Shown here one piece after another: positions 34,274-43,238 of a stretch of 45,608 nt of DNA. Position numbers and translations under genes: made by a program. A model generated the notes under the pieces. The model saw only the letters and a program-made list of their open reading frames with translations, searched no databases and was not told the DNA's origin. This DNA is from Pseudomonadales bacterium. GTDB taxonomy: Bacteria; Pseudomonadota; Gammaproteobacteria; Pseudomonadales; Azotimanducaceae. Location of the stretch: contig JAJDTI010000066.1 of the NCBI GenBank assembly GCA_022827245.1, forward strand, positions 1-45,608, given 5' to 3'. The stretch's first letter is position 1; each line of letters opens with the position of its first letter.

Positions 34274-36028
34274 CTACTCGACTTCCAGACCCGTCGCCCG
34301 CTCCGTGACCCGCCCCACGGCCGCCAACACCGCCGCCGCGTCCCCGTGCACCGCCACCTTGCTACGGGCTCGCGTCACCGCCGTGTAGACCAGCTCCCTG
34401 GTCAGTACGGCCGAGTCGGCGGGACCGGGAACGAAGGCGACCTCGTGGTATTCGGACCCTTGCGCGCGATGCACGGTCAGGGCGAAGAAACTCTCGTGTT
34501 CCGGCAGCCGCGACGGGGCCACCTCGAAGCGGTCGGCGGCCGTCCCGAGTTCCGGGAACCAGACCCGGCTCGTGCCGTCGCGCGGGAGCACAACGCCGGT
34601 GTCCCCGTTCGAGAGGCCCGTGACCGGATCGTTGCGCCGGACGATGATCGGCCGCCCCGCGTAGAACGGCTGGCCGCGGGGGATGAACCCCCGGCCGCGC
34701 AGGTGCTCCTCCACCAGCCGGTTGAAACGGTCGGCGCCGAACGGGCCCGTGCGATGGGCGCACAGCACCCGGACCGCGGGGAACGGCGGCGCTGCCGGTC
34801 CGGCCGCGCGCAGGTTCCGGAGGCACGGCTCCACGGCGGTCGCCGCATAGCGGGCGGCCAGCCGCGTGAAGCCGTCCGCATCGGGCATGGGTTCCAGCGT
34901 GCTGTCGACGTCGCCCGCGTCCTCCAGCGCCGCCAGGGCCCCCCGGCCGTCGCCGGCGACGATCGCGGCCGCCAGCCGCCCGATTCCGCCCCCGGCGTCG
35001 AACCGGTAGCTCTTCGTCAGCGCGACGACGCAAGGGTGCAGCGGCGCCTCCGCCGGCCGGGCCGCGCGGCACAGGTCACCGAGCACCGCGCCCGGCTGCA
35101 CGGACGCCAACTGGTCGGCATCCCCCAGCACGATCAACCGGGCCCGCTCGGGTATCGCTTCGAGGAGCCGGGCCATCAGGGCGAGATCGACCATCGACGC
35201 CTCGTCGACGACGAGCACGTCCAGGCTCAGCTTGCGGGCACGCGACGCGCCGCCCCAACGCAGCCGCGCGAGGAGCCGATGAACCGTGCTCGCCCGCGCC
35301 CGGTAGTCCGCAAGGGCCGGGACGATCGACGCGATCTCGGCGACCTGTCCTCCGACCGACTCCTGGAGACGGGTGGCGGCCTTCCCCGTCGGGGCCGCGA
35401 GCCCGATCCGCTCGGGGGCCGCCAGGCCGGCCCCGACGAGCAACGCGATGAGGCGCACGGCCAGGGTCGTCTTGCCGGTCCCCGGACCTCCCGTAACGAC
35501 GCACAGGCGTCGCTCGAGCGCCGTCCGGGCGGCGCGGACCGGAGCCTCGTCACTGGCCGGGAACAACGCATCGACCAGATCCGGGAAGGCGGCTGCCGGC
35601 GCCGGCGCGGCCTGCGCCAGCGCCAGCAACCGTTCCGAGACGCGCCGCTCGGCATTGCGGAACCGGGCCAGGTACAGCCGGCCGCGCCGGTCCAGGACCA
35701 GCGGCCTCGGTTCGGCGACGTCGGGGCCTGCGACCGCCGGACTCTCCTCCAGCAGCTTCCGCCAGTTCGCGAGATCCGGCGTGGGCTGGTCGCCGTCCCC
35801 GGCCGGCGCGGCGAGCGCTGCGCCCACGGTACCCCCGGCGCAGCGCACGAGATCGAGGTAGGCGTGACCGGCTCGGCAGCGGGCACTCGCCAGCGCCGCG
35901 GCGAGCTCGACCTCGGGACATCCCCGACCGTCGAAGTCCGCGACGAGGCCGGCGAACGCCCGGTCGATGTCCTCGAGCAGTCCCGCATCACACAGTTCGT
36001 CGATCAGGCCGGCGCGCAAATCCGTCAC
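34274..36028 (-). CDS. recD: RecBCD exonuclease V subunit RecD (5'-3' helicase)
   Basis: 584 residues. SF1B helicase and fast motor of RecBCD. Walker A is VVTGGPGTGKTTLAVRL, motif II is LVVDEASMVDLALM, followed by VLGDADQLASVQPGAVLGD, TKSYRF and the C-terminal motifs SFFALTVHRAQGSEYHEV and VYTAVTRARSKV. The N-terminal RecB-binding domain is shorter than in E. coli (608 residues). The GTG start overlaps the recB stop as GTGA (36025-36028). The open frame to 36634 lies within recB and is not used. The 101 bases after the stop, before the Rpn gene, show no other gene. Confidence 0.95.
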   Translation of the reverse strand: MTDLRAGLIDELCDAGLLEDIDRAFAGLVADFDGRGCPEVELAAALASARCRAGHAYLDLVRCAGGTVGAALAAPAGDGDQPTPDLANWRKLLEESPAVAGPDVAEPRPLVLDRRGRLYLARFRNAERRVSERLLALAQAAPAPAAAFPDLVDALFPASDEAPVRAARTALERRLCVVTGGPGTGKTTLAVRLIALLVGAGLAAPERIGLAAPTGKAATRLQESVGGQVAEIASIVPALADYRARASTVHRLLARLRWGGASRARKLSLDVLVVDEASMVDLALMARLLEAIPERARLIVLGDADQLASVQPGAVLGDLCRAARPAEAPLHPCVVALTKSYRFDAGGGIGRLAAAIVAGDGRGALAALEDAGDVDSTLEPMPDADGFTRLAARYAATAVEPCLRNLRAAGPAAPPFPAVRVLCAHRTGPFGADRFNRLVEEHLRGRGFIPRGQPFYAGRPIIVRRNDPVTGLSNGDTGVVLPRDGTSRVWFPELGTAADRFEVAPSRLPEHESFFALTVHRAQGSEYHEVAFVPGPADSAVLTRELVYTAVTRARSKVAVHGDAAAVLAAVGRVTERATGLEVE

Positions 36029-39000
36029 TCCGCGCCTCCGGACCGCCCGCCCGCGAAACAGGCATCCAGCGCCGCGATGCACGCCGCGCTCGGCCGGTCG
36101 AAGTGGATGCCCCGGTCCATCCCGACATCCGGATCCACGCCCCGCAGGAAGAGGTAGAACGCCCCGCCAACGTGCCGTTCGTAGTCGTAGTCCCGTACGC
36201 GAAGCCCCAGGTACCGGTGCAGGGCGATTAGGTAGACAAGGTACTGCAGCCGGTAGCCGCTGCGCCGCATCGCTTCGTCGAGCTGCCGCCCCGCATAACG
36301 GTCGGGGGTCGCGCCAAGCAGGTTGGACTTGTAGTCCACGACGTACCAGCACCCGTCGTGCACGGCCACCAGGTCGATGAAGCCGCGCAGGAAACCCTCT
36401 AGCGGACGCTCCCCGGCGGCCGCGAAGGGATTGTCGTAGCCGTGCTCGGCCAGCGTCGCTCCGAGCCGGCGGCGATCGAGACCGTCGACCGGGAAATGAA
36501 ACTCCATCTCCGGGATCGGCCGGGCCAGTTCCGCCAGCCGAAACCCGCTCCCCGCGCCGCTTCCGGGACCCGACGCGGCAACGAGCCGTACGCTTCGCGC
36601 GTTCTCGACCATCGTTCGCGCGACCCCGGCCCACTCCACCCCGATACCGAACGCCGCGAGACTCTCGCGGCAGAGCTCGTCCAGGTCGCTCGACGGTCCT
36701 GCCGAATCGTCGAGGCGCTCGAAGATCCGGTGCAGGCCGTTGCCCGCCCGCGGACCGGCGGGGAATGCGAAGAGCGTCCGTTCGGGCGCCGTCGGCGCGG
36801 AGACATCGTCCGCCTGCTCCGCGGGAACGTCCGCATCGCCATCATGGTCCGGGAGTTCGAGCTCCTCGTGGTCGGGCGGCGACTCCGCCGCGCCCGTGCC
36901 GCGCGCGAGCGCAGAGTAGCTCGTCATCTGCCGCACCCGGCGCGTCGTCCGGCGCGCGCGGCGGGCTTGCAGGGTGGACAGCGCGAGGGGCCTCTGCGTC
37001 GCCAGCACGTCCGGTGCGCCGATCCGGCCCACGGAGATGCCGCCGCCGCTCGCCGCCACGAGCCCTTCGATGGACTCGCGCCAGGCCTGGGCGCCGAGCT
37101 TGCGCGCTTCCCTGGCCGCCTGCTTCAGCGCCAGCTGCGGGTCGGCGCCCGCCTCCGCGCCCCTACCCCGCAGCAACCAGGCGAGCGGCGCGTGTTCGCA
37201 GAACGTCGCCGGTCCCCAGGTGACCACGCAGCGCAGGCGCGCCCGCGTGAGGGCGACGTAGAGCAGGCGCGCCTCGTCGGCCACGTCCTCCAGCCACGCG
37301 CAGTCCCGCTCCGCGCCGCCCGGCGCGAGGTGCAGAACCTCCGGATAGCCCGGTCGCTCGCGCTCGTGATAGAGGGCCGTCGCCCCCCGGTTGTGCTGCG
37401 GCGCCCGCGCGTCCCAGGCGAACGGGCAGAACACCACCGGGAACTCGAGGCCCTTGCTCCGGTGGATGGAGACGATCTTGACCAGGTCCTCGTCGCTCTC
37501 GAGACGCAGTTGGGCGACCTCGTCCCCGCGGCGCACGTTAGCGCGCCGCCGGCTGAACCAGGCCGCCACCGCCGTCGGCGCAAGGCCGGAACCCGACTCG
37601 GCGCGCTGGAGCAGGTCGGCGAGGTGCATCACGTTCGTCAACCGCCGCGCGCCCTCGGGATGGCACAGCAGCCGTGCGGCGCCCCCGGCAAGCGCGTCGC
37701 CCGCCGGCGCGACGGCGTCGCCCTCCCCGCCACCCGTGGGCCGCTGCCCGAGGTCCCACAGCAGCCGGCGGACCAGGGTCGCGACCCCCCGCGTCTCCCA
37801 GAGCGCCCGCCAGCCCCCCAGCCGCTCCTGCCAGTCGTTCCAGGCCTCGTCGTCGTCGACCAGGCGGGCGAGTTGCCCGGCATCGAGACCGAACAGGTCC
37901 CCGGCAAGCGCCCCGCGCACGCGGTCGGGCGACTGGGGCTTCGCAACCGCCCAGAGCACGCGCTCGAGCTGCTCCGCCTCGCGGCTCTCGAAGACGTCCG
38001 CGTCGCCTATCTCTATGCTGCGGATGCCCCGGTCGCGCAGGCAGTCCGCCACCGTGCGGCCCTGGTCCGTCTTGCGCACCAGTACGGCGATGTCCCCGCC
38101 CCGCAGCGGGCGATTGCCGATCCGTGCCCGACCCTCCGCCGCCAGTGCGAGGAGCCCCGCAATCTCCCCGGCCGCCAGCCGCGCCGTACGCGGCGTCGCC
38201 TCCCGCTTCGAGAGCTGCTTCGGGCCGTTCCCTTCGAATACGCGGAACTGCAGGGGCGCGACGTCGTCTTCGCCATCGACCTCGAGGCGCGGCGCCCCCG
38301 GCGGAAACGCCGACGCGACCCGCTCGAACTCGAGCTCCGGCAACACGAAGGGGGACGGCCGGTCGAACAGGACGTTCACGGCCTCGACCAGGGGCGGCAC
38401 CGACCGATAGTTGCGCAGGAGGTGCAGCCGCTCCTCCCCCATGGACGCACTGGCCTCCAGGTAGGCGAAGACATCCGCGCTGCGGAAGCGATAGATGGAC
38501 TGCTTCGGGTCTCCCACGATGAAGACGCTGCCCCGTCCCTCCCCGTAGATGCGCCGGAAGATGTCGGCCTGCAGCCGGTCCGTGTCCTGATACTCGTCGA
38601 TCAGCGCGAACGGATAGCGTTCCCGGATGCGTCCCGCGAGGTCCGTGGACCCCGCAAGGCTGTGCTGCACGGTCGTCAGCAGATCGTCGTAGCCGAGCAT
38701 CCCGTCGTCCCGCACGCGCCGGTCGATCGCCGCCCGGGCCCCTTCGAGCGCGTCGCGCCGGGCCCGCGGCAGCCAGTCGGCATAGCGTGCGTGCAGTTGC
38801 GCGCCGGCCTTCTCCAACGCCTCCGGCCATCGAGCCAGGGACGGGTGCTCCGCCTGCAAGGTGACGGCGAGTTCCCGCGGGCAGACGTCCTCCCCCGCCC
38901 CGACCGCCGCGTCCGCACCGGCCAACGCCCGGTCGAACGCGCCGAGCGCGGCGTTCCCCGAGGCGGTGCGCTCACGCGCCGCGTCCAGGGCCGACCGGGC

Positions 39001-39702
39001 TCCGGCGACCGTCTCTTCCCATGCGCGCTCCGCCTGCTCGAGCACGGCCGTCGCCTCGTCGTCCAGCGGAAGCGCACCCCGAATCTCGAGATCCCGTTTC
39101 GCGACGTTGGCCGCGACCCACTCCACCAGGTCGTCGCCGACGAACTTCTGACCCAGGGCGAAACGCACGCGCACGGGAGGAGCCGGATAGAGCACGCGCC
39201 GCCAGTGGTCGCGCACCACCGCGTTCACGACGTCGAATCCGTCCCCGGTCACCTCGAAGCCGAACGGCAGGCCGCACTCGAACGCGAAGTCCGTCAACAC
39301 GCGCTGACAGAAGCCGTGGATGGTCAGCACGTTGGCCCGGTCGAGGTCGGTGACGGCGACCTCCAACCGTCGGACGACTTCCTCGCGCGCGATACCGAGC
39401 CCCTCCCAGTGCGCCGCGAGCTCCACCGCCTGGTCGTCCGGCCGGTTCCCGTCTCCGCCCACGAGCCGCAACGTCGCCCGCAGGGTCCGGCGGATCTTGT
39501 CCCGCAGTTCGTCCGTCGCCGCGTTGGTGAAGGTCACGACGAGGAGTTCGCCGATCTCCCGCTTCGCCTCCACCACCAGGCGCGCGACGAGCGTGGTGAG
39601 CGTGTAGGTCTTCCCGGTGCCGGCGCTCGCCTCGATCAGGGTTGCCCGGGCCGGCCCGAGCGGCAGTTCGAGGGCGGTCCGCTCCGCGTGGACCCCCATC
39701 AC
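36025..39702 (-). CDS. recB: RecBCD exonuclease V subunit RecB (3'-5' helicase and nuclease)
   Basis: 1225 residues. SF1A helicase plus the only nuclease site of RecBCD. N-terminus: LIEASAGTGKTYTLTTLVARLV (Walker A), VVTFTNAATDELRDKIRR; then YPFALIDEYQDTDRLQADIF (motif II), VGDPKQSIYRFRSADVFAYL (motif III), SIHRSKGLEFPVV and LLYVALTRARLRCVV. The C-terminal RecB nuclease has GFIDLVAVHDGCWYVVDYKSN, with the D..DYK active site, and the QLDEAM...YRLQYLVYLIALHRYL helix. Codon 1 is GTG at 39702, overlapping the recC stop; the ATG directly after it (39699) may be used instead. Confidence 0.96.
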   Translation of the reverse strand: MMGVHAERTALELPLGPARATLIEASAGTGKTYTLTTLVARLVVEAKREIGELLVVTFTNAATDELRDKIRRTLRATLRLVGGDGNRPDDQAVELAAHWEGLGIAREEVVRRLEVAVTDLDRANVLTIHGFCQRVLTDFAFECGLPFGFEVTGDGFDVVNAVVRDHWRRVLYPAPPVRVRFALGQKFVGDDLVEWVAANVAKRDLEIRGALPLDDEATAVLEQAERAWEETVAGARSALDAARERTASGNAALGAFDRALAGADAAVGAGEDVCPRELAVTLQAEHPSLARWPEALEKAGAQLHARYADWLPRARRDALEGARAAIDRRVRDDGMLGYDDLLTTVQHSLAGSTDLAGRIRERYPFALIDEYQDTDRLQADIFRRIYGEGRGSVFIVGDPKQSIYRFRSADVFAYLEASASMGEERLHLLRNYRSVPPLVEAVNVLFDRPSPFVLPELEFERVASAFPPGAPRLEVDGEDDVAPLQFRVFEGNGPKQLSKREATPRTARLAAGEIAGLLALAAEGRARIGNRPLRGGDIAVLVRKTDQGRTVADCLRDRGIRSIEIGDADVFESREAEQLERVLWAVAKPQSPDRVRGALAGDLFGLDAGQLARLVDDDEAWNDWQERLGGWRALWETRGVATLVRRLLWDLGQRPTGGGEGDAVAPAGDALAGGAARLLCHPEGARRLTNVMHLADLLQRAESGSGLAPTAVAAWFSRRRANVRRGDEVAQLRLESDEDLVKIVSIHRSKGLEFPVVFCPFAWDARAPQHNRGATALYHERERPGYPEVLHLAPGGAERDCAWLEDVADEARLLYVALTRARLRCVVTWGPATFCEHAPLAWLLRGRGAEAGADPQLALKQAAREARKLGAQAWRESIEGLVAASGGGISVGRIGAPDVLATQRPLALSTLQARRARRTTRRVRQMTSYSALARGTGAAESPPDHEELELPDHDGDADVPAEQADDVSAPTAPERTLFAFPAGPRAGNGLHRIFERLDDSAGPSSDLDELCRESLAAFGIGVEWAGVARTMVENARSVRLVAASGPGSGAGSGFRLAELARPIPEMEFHFPVDGLDRRRLGATLAEHGYDNPFAAAGERPLEGFLRGFIDLVAVHDGCWYVVDYKSNLLGATPDRYAGRQLDEAMRRSGYRLQYLVYLIALHRYLGLRVRDYDYERHVGGAFYLFLRGVDPDVGMDRGIHFDRPSAACIAALDACFAGGRSGGAE

Positions 39703-42700
39703 GTCACCTCCGTACGCGCATGCACGACCGGGAACAGCAACTCCTCGGCCAGGACGCGGAACTCGCGGCCCAGCGGGCTACCACCATCGTACGCCAGGGC
39801 CGCGTAGGGGTCCCTGGATTCCGGGAAACCGAAGAGTCCCCCGAACCATTCGCTTTCCGCCGCCCGAAGCCCCCGCGCCCGCGCCGCGGCGGCGTCTTCC
39901 CGGCCCTTGGGTCGCGCCGCCGCCGAGGCGTACGCCCAGGCCGTCTTCGGCGCGAAGGGCAGGAGTCTCGACTGGCCGGCGGTCCAGGCGTCCAGCCAGG
40001 CGCCGAGCGGCCCGTCCGCCCCGCCGGGCGCCTCGAGCCACTCCACCTCGACGCCGTTGCGACCGAGCCCCAGCAGGCAGGCTCGCTTCTCCGAGGTCCC
40101 GCCACCTCCGGCCGCCCACGCGAGGAGCTTCAACCAGGCCGCCACGCGATCCTTGGGCCGGATGCTGCCGATACGCCAACAGAGGACGTAGCCGGCGTCG
40201 GCGTCGATGCCCTCGACGGCGCCGGTCACACGCAGTCCGCCGCATGGCAGGTCAACGGCCCGGGCCGGCGCGGCCAGTGCCTCCCGGTGCTCCGCCATGG
40301 CTTGCGCAAGCTCCGAGACGGCCCCCTCGGCGTCCTGTACCGCCATGCGGCCGAGTCCCGCCTCCGGTAGTGTCGGCTCCGCTGCGGCGACCCGCACGAC
40401 GCGGTCGAACGGCACGCCCGCGCGCACCAGCTCCCACATCCGGTCCCGCAACTGCCAACTCGCGAGACCGTCCAGGCCGAACGGCTCCTCCTCCAGGACC
40501 GCCACGTCCTCCACCTCGAGCCGGGCCTGCAGCCGTCGTTGGAGGAACCACTTCGCCGGGTCCCCGAAGAAACGCACCAGGGCGTCGAGATCGACCGCCG
40601 GGGACGGCTCGCCCGCGTCCGGCGCCGGCGCCCGCATCCGCGCCCCCGCCACGGCGCCCGTCGCCCCGGATACCGCTTCCGCGGCCTCCAGCATGTGCTG
40701 CGAATAGCTGAACAGATCCCGCTCGGAACCGTCGAAATAGCGGACACTGAAGGGCTGCAGGGGGTGTCGCACCTCCACGTCCCCGCCCTCGAGCCGTGCG
40801 TCGAGATACTCCCGCAGTTCGTCGACGACCACCGACGGGGGAATCGCTGCGTCGTCGCGCAGGCCGCGGCCGGTGTAGGTCACCACGAACGCCCGCCGCG
40901 CGGCGAGGAGCGTTTCGAGAAAGGCGAGCCGGTCCTCGTCCCGCACGTTGCGGTCGCCGCGCCGCTCGTCGTCCGCGGCCAGCACGTCGAAGGTCGGCGC
41001 TCCCGGGCTTCGGGGAAAACCCCGGTCGTTCATGCCGACGGCGCACACGACCTTGGCCGGGAACGTCTGGCCCGCGCCGAGACCGGTCACGGTCACGCCG
41101 TCCGCGAGCCGCGCTACGGCGCCGCCCTGCGTCTGCACGGCCTCGGCGAGCGCTTCCCGCAGGACCGGGAAGGGGACGGGCGCATCGACCGCACACTGCG
41201 TCTCGAACTCCCCGATCGCTCGTTGCACCGCGGCGGTCTCGCGTCGGACCTCCGCGTCGTAGGTGCGATCCTCGCCGGCGAAGAACCCCTCCACGACCCC
41301 CTCGCGCAGCCGCGTTCCCCACTCGCCGGCCACGCACGCCTCGTCGAGCCAGTCCCGCAGCGCGAACGCCGCGTCGCAGTAGCGCACGAAGCGCCCCAGC
41401 AGTTCGAAGTCCTCCGGGCCCGGATCGAGCCCCCAATCCCGGACCGGACACGGCGCGATTCCCGCGAAGAGGGCGTCCGTCCCCTCCATGGCGTAGCCGA
41501 GCAACAGGCGCTTGAGCCCGAGCCGCCAACCGTGCCCCTCCGTGGCCGGCAGATCCTCGTCCCGCCGGTGCGCGGCATCCACACCCCAGCGGATGCCCGC
41601 CGCCCGGACCCAGTCCCGCACGTCGGCCAGCCGCTCCTCCGGGATGCCGAAGCGCGCACGCACGGAGGCGCACTCCAGGGGCGCCAGCACGGCCTCGGCG
41701 CCATAGCGGGAACCCGGCAGCGCGAGGAGGTCGATCAGCGCGCGCAGCCCCCGCGTCTCGCCCGCCGGCGGACGCGCCACGTGGAACGGTATCCGGCCGG
41801 CGGTCGCGAAGACCGACTCGATTGGCGGTCCGTAGTCCGCGAGGCTCGGCGTCACGACCAGGACGTCCGCGGGTTCGATGTCGTCGTGTTCGTCGAACAG
41901 GGCGAGCAGCCTGTCGTGCAGCACCTCGGCCTCGCGCACTGCGGAGTGGCAGACGTGGATCTGCAGAGACGAGTCGGCACCCTGCGTTGGAGCCTTGAGG
42001 GCCGCGCCTTCCGCGGCTGTGCGCAGATCGAGGATGTCCTGCTGCACCTGCCCGAGCACGGTCGCTTCCCCCGGCGGGTCGTACAGCTCGTCCGGGGCGC
42101 CGATGGCCAGCTCCCGCTCGGCGAGCAGGGCCTGCATGTCCCGGGCGGGCTTGCCGAGCGCCGCCAGGATCTCGTTGCCCTCGGTGCGGTAGTCGTCCGC
42201 CGGGTCGAGCGGGTCCGCGCGCCGTCGGATCACGCGCTTCGGCGCGATGTCGCTCCAGTATTCCCGGCACGGGCTCAGGAGGAAGAGATGCACGTCGATG
42301 TCGCCCTCGACCCGGCGCAGCACGTCGAGATACGACGGCGACAGCATCCCGAGACCGAAGAAGCTCACCCGCCCCGGCCAGGACGCGGGCGGTTCCCACG
42401 CCGTCTCGTGGAACGCGTCGACCGCGGCCACCCAGTGGGGTCGCCCGGCGTCCTCCGCGGTCAGCCGCTGCCAGAGCCGCGCCTGCCAGTGCGGCGTCTC
42501 GCCGGCCTCCCAGGCGCGAATCCAGTCCGGGCGGTACAGGAGACATCGGTCGTACACCCGCGCGAGACGGGTTGCGAGCCCGAAGCGCTTGCAGGGGTCG
42601 CCGTCGAACAGGTAACGCCGCACGGGGGCATCGCGCGTGTCGGCGAGCGCTTCGAACACGCGCCAGCGGAGCCGCTCCGGCGCAAACGGCTGCTCTCTCG

Positions 42701-42935
42701 GCAATGTCGGTACCGCTCCGCGCATGATCGACCAGGCGAACTGCGCCGGCAGTTCGATCCGCTGGTGTGCGGCGACGCCAAGATACCGGGCGAGCTCGAG
42801 GGTCAGCCAACGCCCCAGCGTCGGGTGCGGCACGACGATGCGCTCGGGTTCGAGCGGGTCGCCCGGCTCCTCCAGGATGCACTGCGCGAGCCTCGCGGCG
42901 AGCGTCTCGAGACGATTGCCGGCGTGAATCTCGAT
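39699..42935 (-). CDS. recC: RecBCD exonuclease V subunit RecC (start codon non-standard or uncertain)
   Basis: About 1078 residues counted from the conserved N-terminus (E. coli 1122). RecC holds the complex together and recognises Chi. Visible: HAGNRLETLAARLA, VVPHPTLGRWLTLELARYLG, the LFLLSPCREYWSDI segment, VLVVTPSLADYGPPIESVF, KVVCAVGMNDRGFPRSPG and FFGDPAKWFLQRRL. The start is problematic: no ATG, GTG or TTG lies in frame between the conserved opening and a TTG at 43088, which would add 51 arbitrary residues (with TPSTRRS, PCSTPNRSG) read across an Uma2 remnant. An ATC at 42935 with GGGAG 6 bases before it, or ATT at 42929, fits the family length. 42935 is reported as a working choice. 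Confidence 0.9.
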   Translation of the reverse strand: MEIHAGNRLETLAARLAQCILEEPGDPLEPERIVVPHPTLGRWLTLELARYLGVAAHQRIELPAQFAWSIMRGAVPTLPREQPFAPERLRWRVFEALADTRDAPVRRYLFDGDPCKRFGLATRLARVYDRCLLYRPDWIRAWEAGETPHWQARLWQRLTAEDAGRPHWVAAVDAFHETAWEPPASWPGRVSFFGLGMLSPSYLDVLRRVEGDIDVHLFLLSPCREYWSDIAPKRVIRRRADPLDPADDYRTEGNEILAALGKPARDMQALLAERELAIGAPDELYDPPGEATVLGQVQQDILDLRTAAEGAALKAPTQGADSSLQIHVCHSAVREAEVLHDRLLALFDEHDDIEPADVLVVTPSLADYGPPIESVFATAGRIPFHVARPPAGETRGLRALIDLLALPGSRYGAEAVLAPLECASVRARFGIPEERLADVRDWVRAAGIRWGVDAAHRRDEDLPATEGHGWRLGLKRLLLGYAMEGTDALFAGIAPCPVRDWGLDPGPEDFELLGRFVRYCDAAFALRDWLDEACVAGEWGTRLREGVVEGFFAGEDRTYDAEVRRETAAVQRAIGEFETQCAVDAPVPFPVLREALAEAVQTQGGAVARLADGVTVTGLGAGQTFPAKVVCAVGMNDRGFPRSPGAPTFDVLAADDERRGDRNVRDEDRLAFLETLLAARRAFVVTYTGRGLRDDAAIPPSVVVDELREYLDARLEGGDVEVRHPLQPFSVRYFDGSERDLFSYSQHMLEAAEAVSGATGAVAGARMRAPAPDAGEPSPAVDLDALVRFFGDPAKWFLQRRLQARLEVEDVAVLEEEPFGLDGLASWQLRDRMWELVRAGVPFDRVVRVAAAEPTLPEAGLGRMAVQDAEGAVSELAQAMAEHREALAAPARAVDLPCGGLRVTGAVEGIDADAGYVLCWRIGSIRPKDRVAAWLKLLAWAAGGGGTSEKRACLLGLGRNGVEVEWLEAPGGADGPLGAWLDAWTAGQSRLLPFAPKTAWAYASAAARPKGREDAAAARARGLRAAESEWFGGLFGFPESRDPYAALAYDGGSPLGREFRVLAEELLFPVVHARTEVT

Positions 42936-42969
42936 GCGGGTCTCCCGACGGTGCGCCTGGCGGCCGCTT

Positions 42970-43125
42970 CTATTCGGCGTCGAACACGGCCGCGACGTCC
43001 ACGCCGAGCCCCGGCAGGCAGACGGACCTGGCCCGGTCGCCGCGATGGAACGTCGCGTACTCGGCGTAGGAGTCGCCTTCCAGCACAAGCACCGTTACCG
43101 TGTCCTCGAGAGGCTCGACCGCCAT
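42970..43125 (-). pseudogene. C-terminal remnant of an Uma2-family endonuclease gene
   Basis: A 51-residue frame from an ATG at 43125 to a TAG at 42970, too short for usual gene listing. It reads as the end of Uma2 (DUF820, PD-(D/E)XK) proteins: a TVTVLVLEGDSYAEYATF strand pair, then RGDRARSVCLPGLGVDVAAVFDAE, the normal C-terminus. The catalytic N-terminal two-thirds is gone; a stop lies 13 codons upstream of the ATG in this frame. It ends 35 bases before the conserved recC opening. It is probably the trace of an earlier mobile insertion that replaced the native recC leader. Confidence 0.6.
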
Positions 43126-43199
43126 TCCCGCCAACGCCGTTTCCGTGCAACGCCCGACGCAGTGTCAGTGACCCCGGCGATGCCTGTCAACGGACGCTG

Positions 43200-43205
43200 T
43201 AGAAT
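43200..43205 (+). promoter_or_regulatory. Candidate -10 element of the argA promoter
   Basis: TAGAAT, one base from the TATAAT consensus, lies 34 bases before the argA ATG. A TTGACA-like -35 is not found 16-18 bases upstream. It is the only AT-rich hexamer in the gap between the Uma2 remnant and argA. Confidence 0.28.
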
Positions 43206-43238
43206 GCGCGTCCCTCGCGCCTCCCCGCATCGCCCGCC

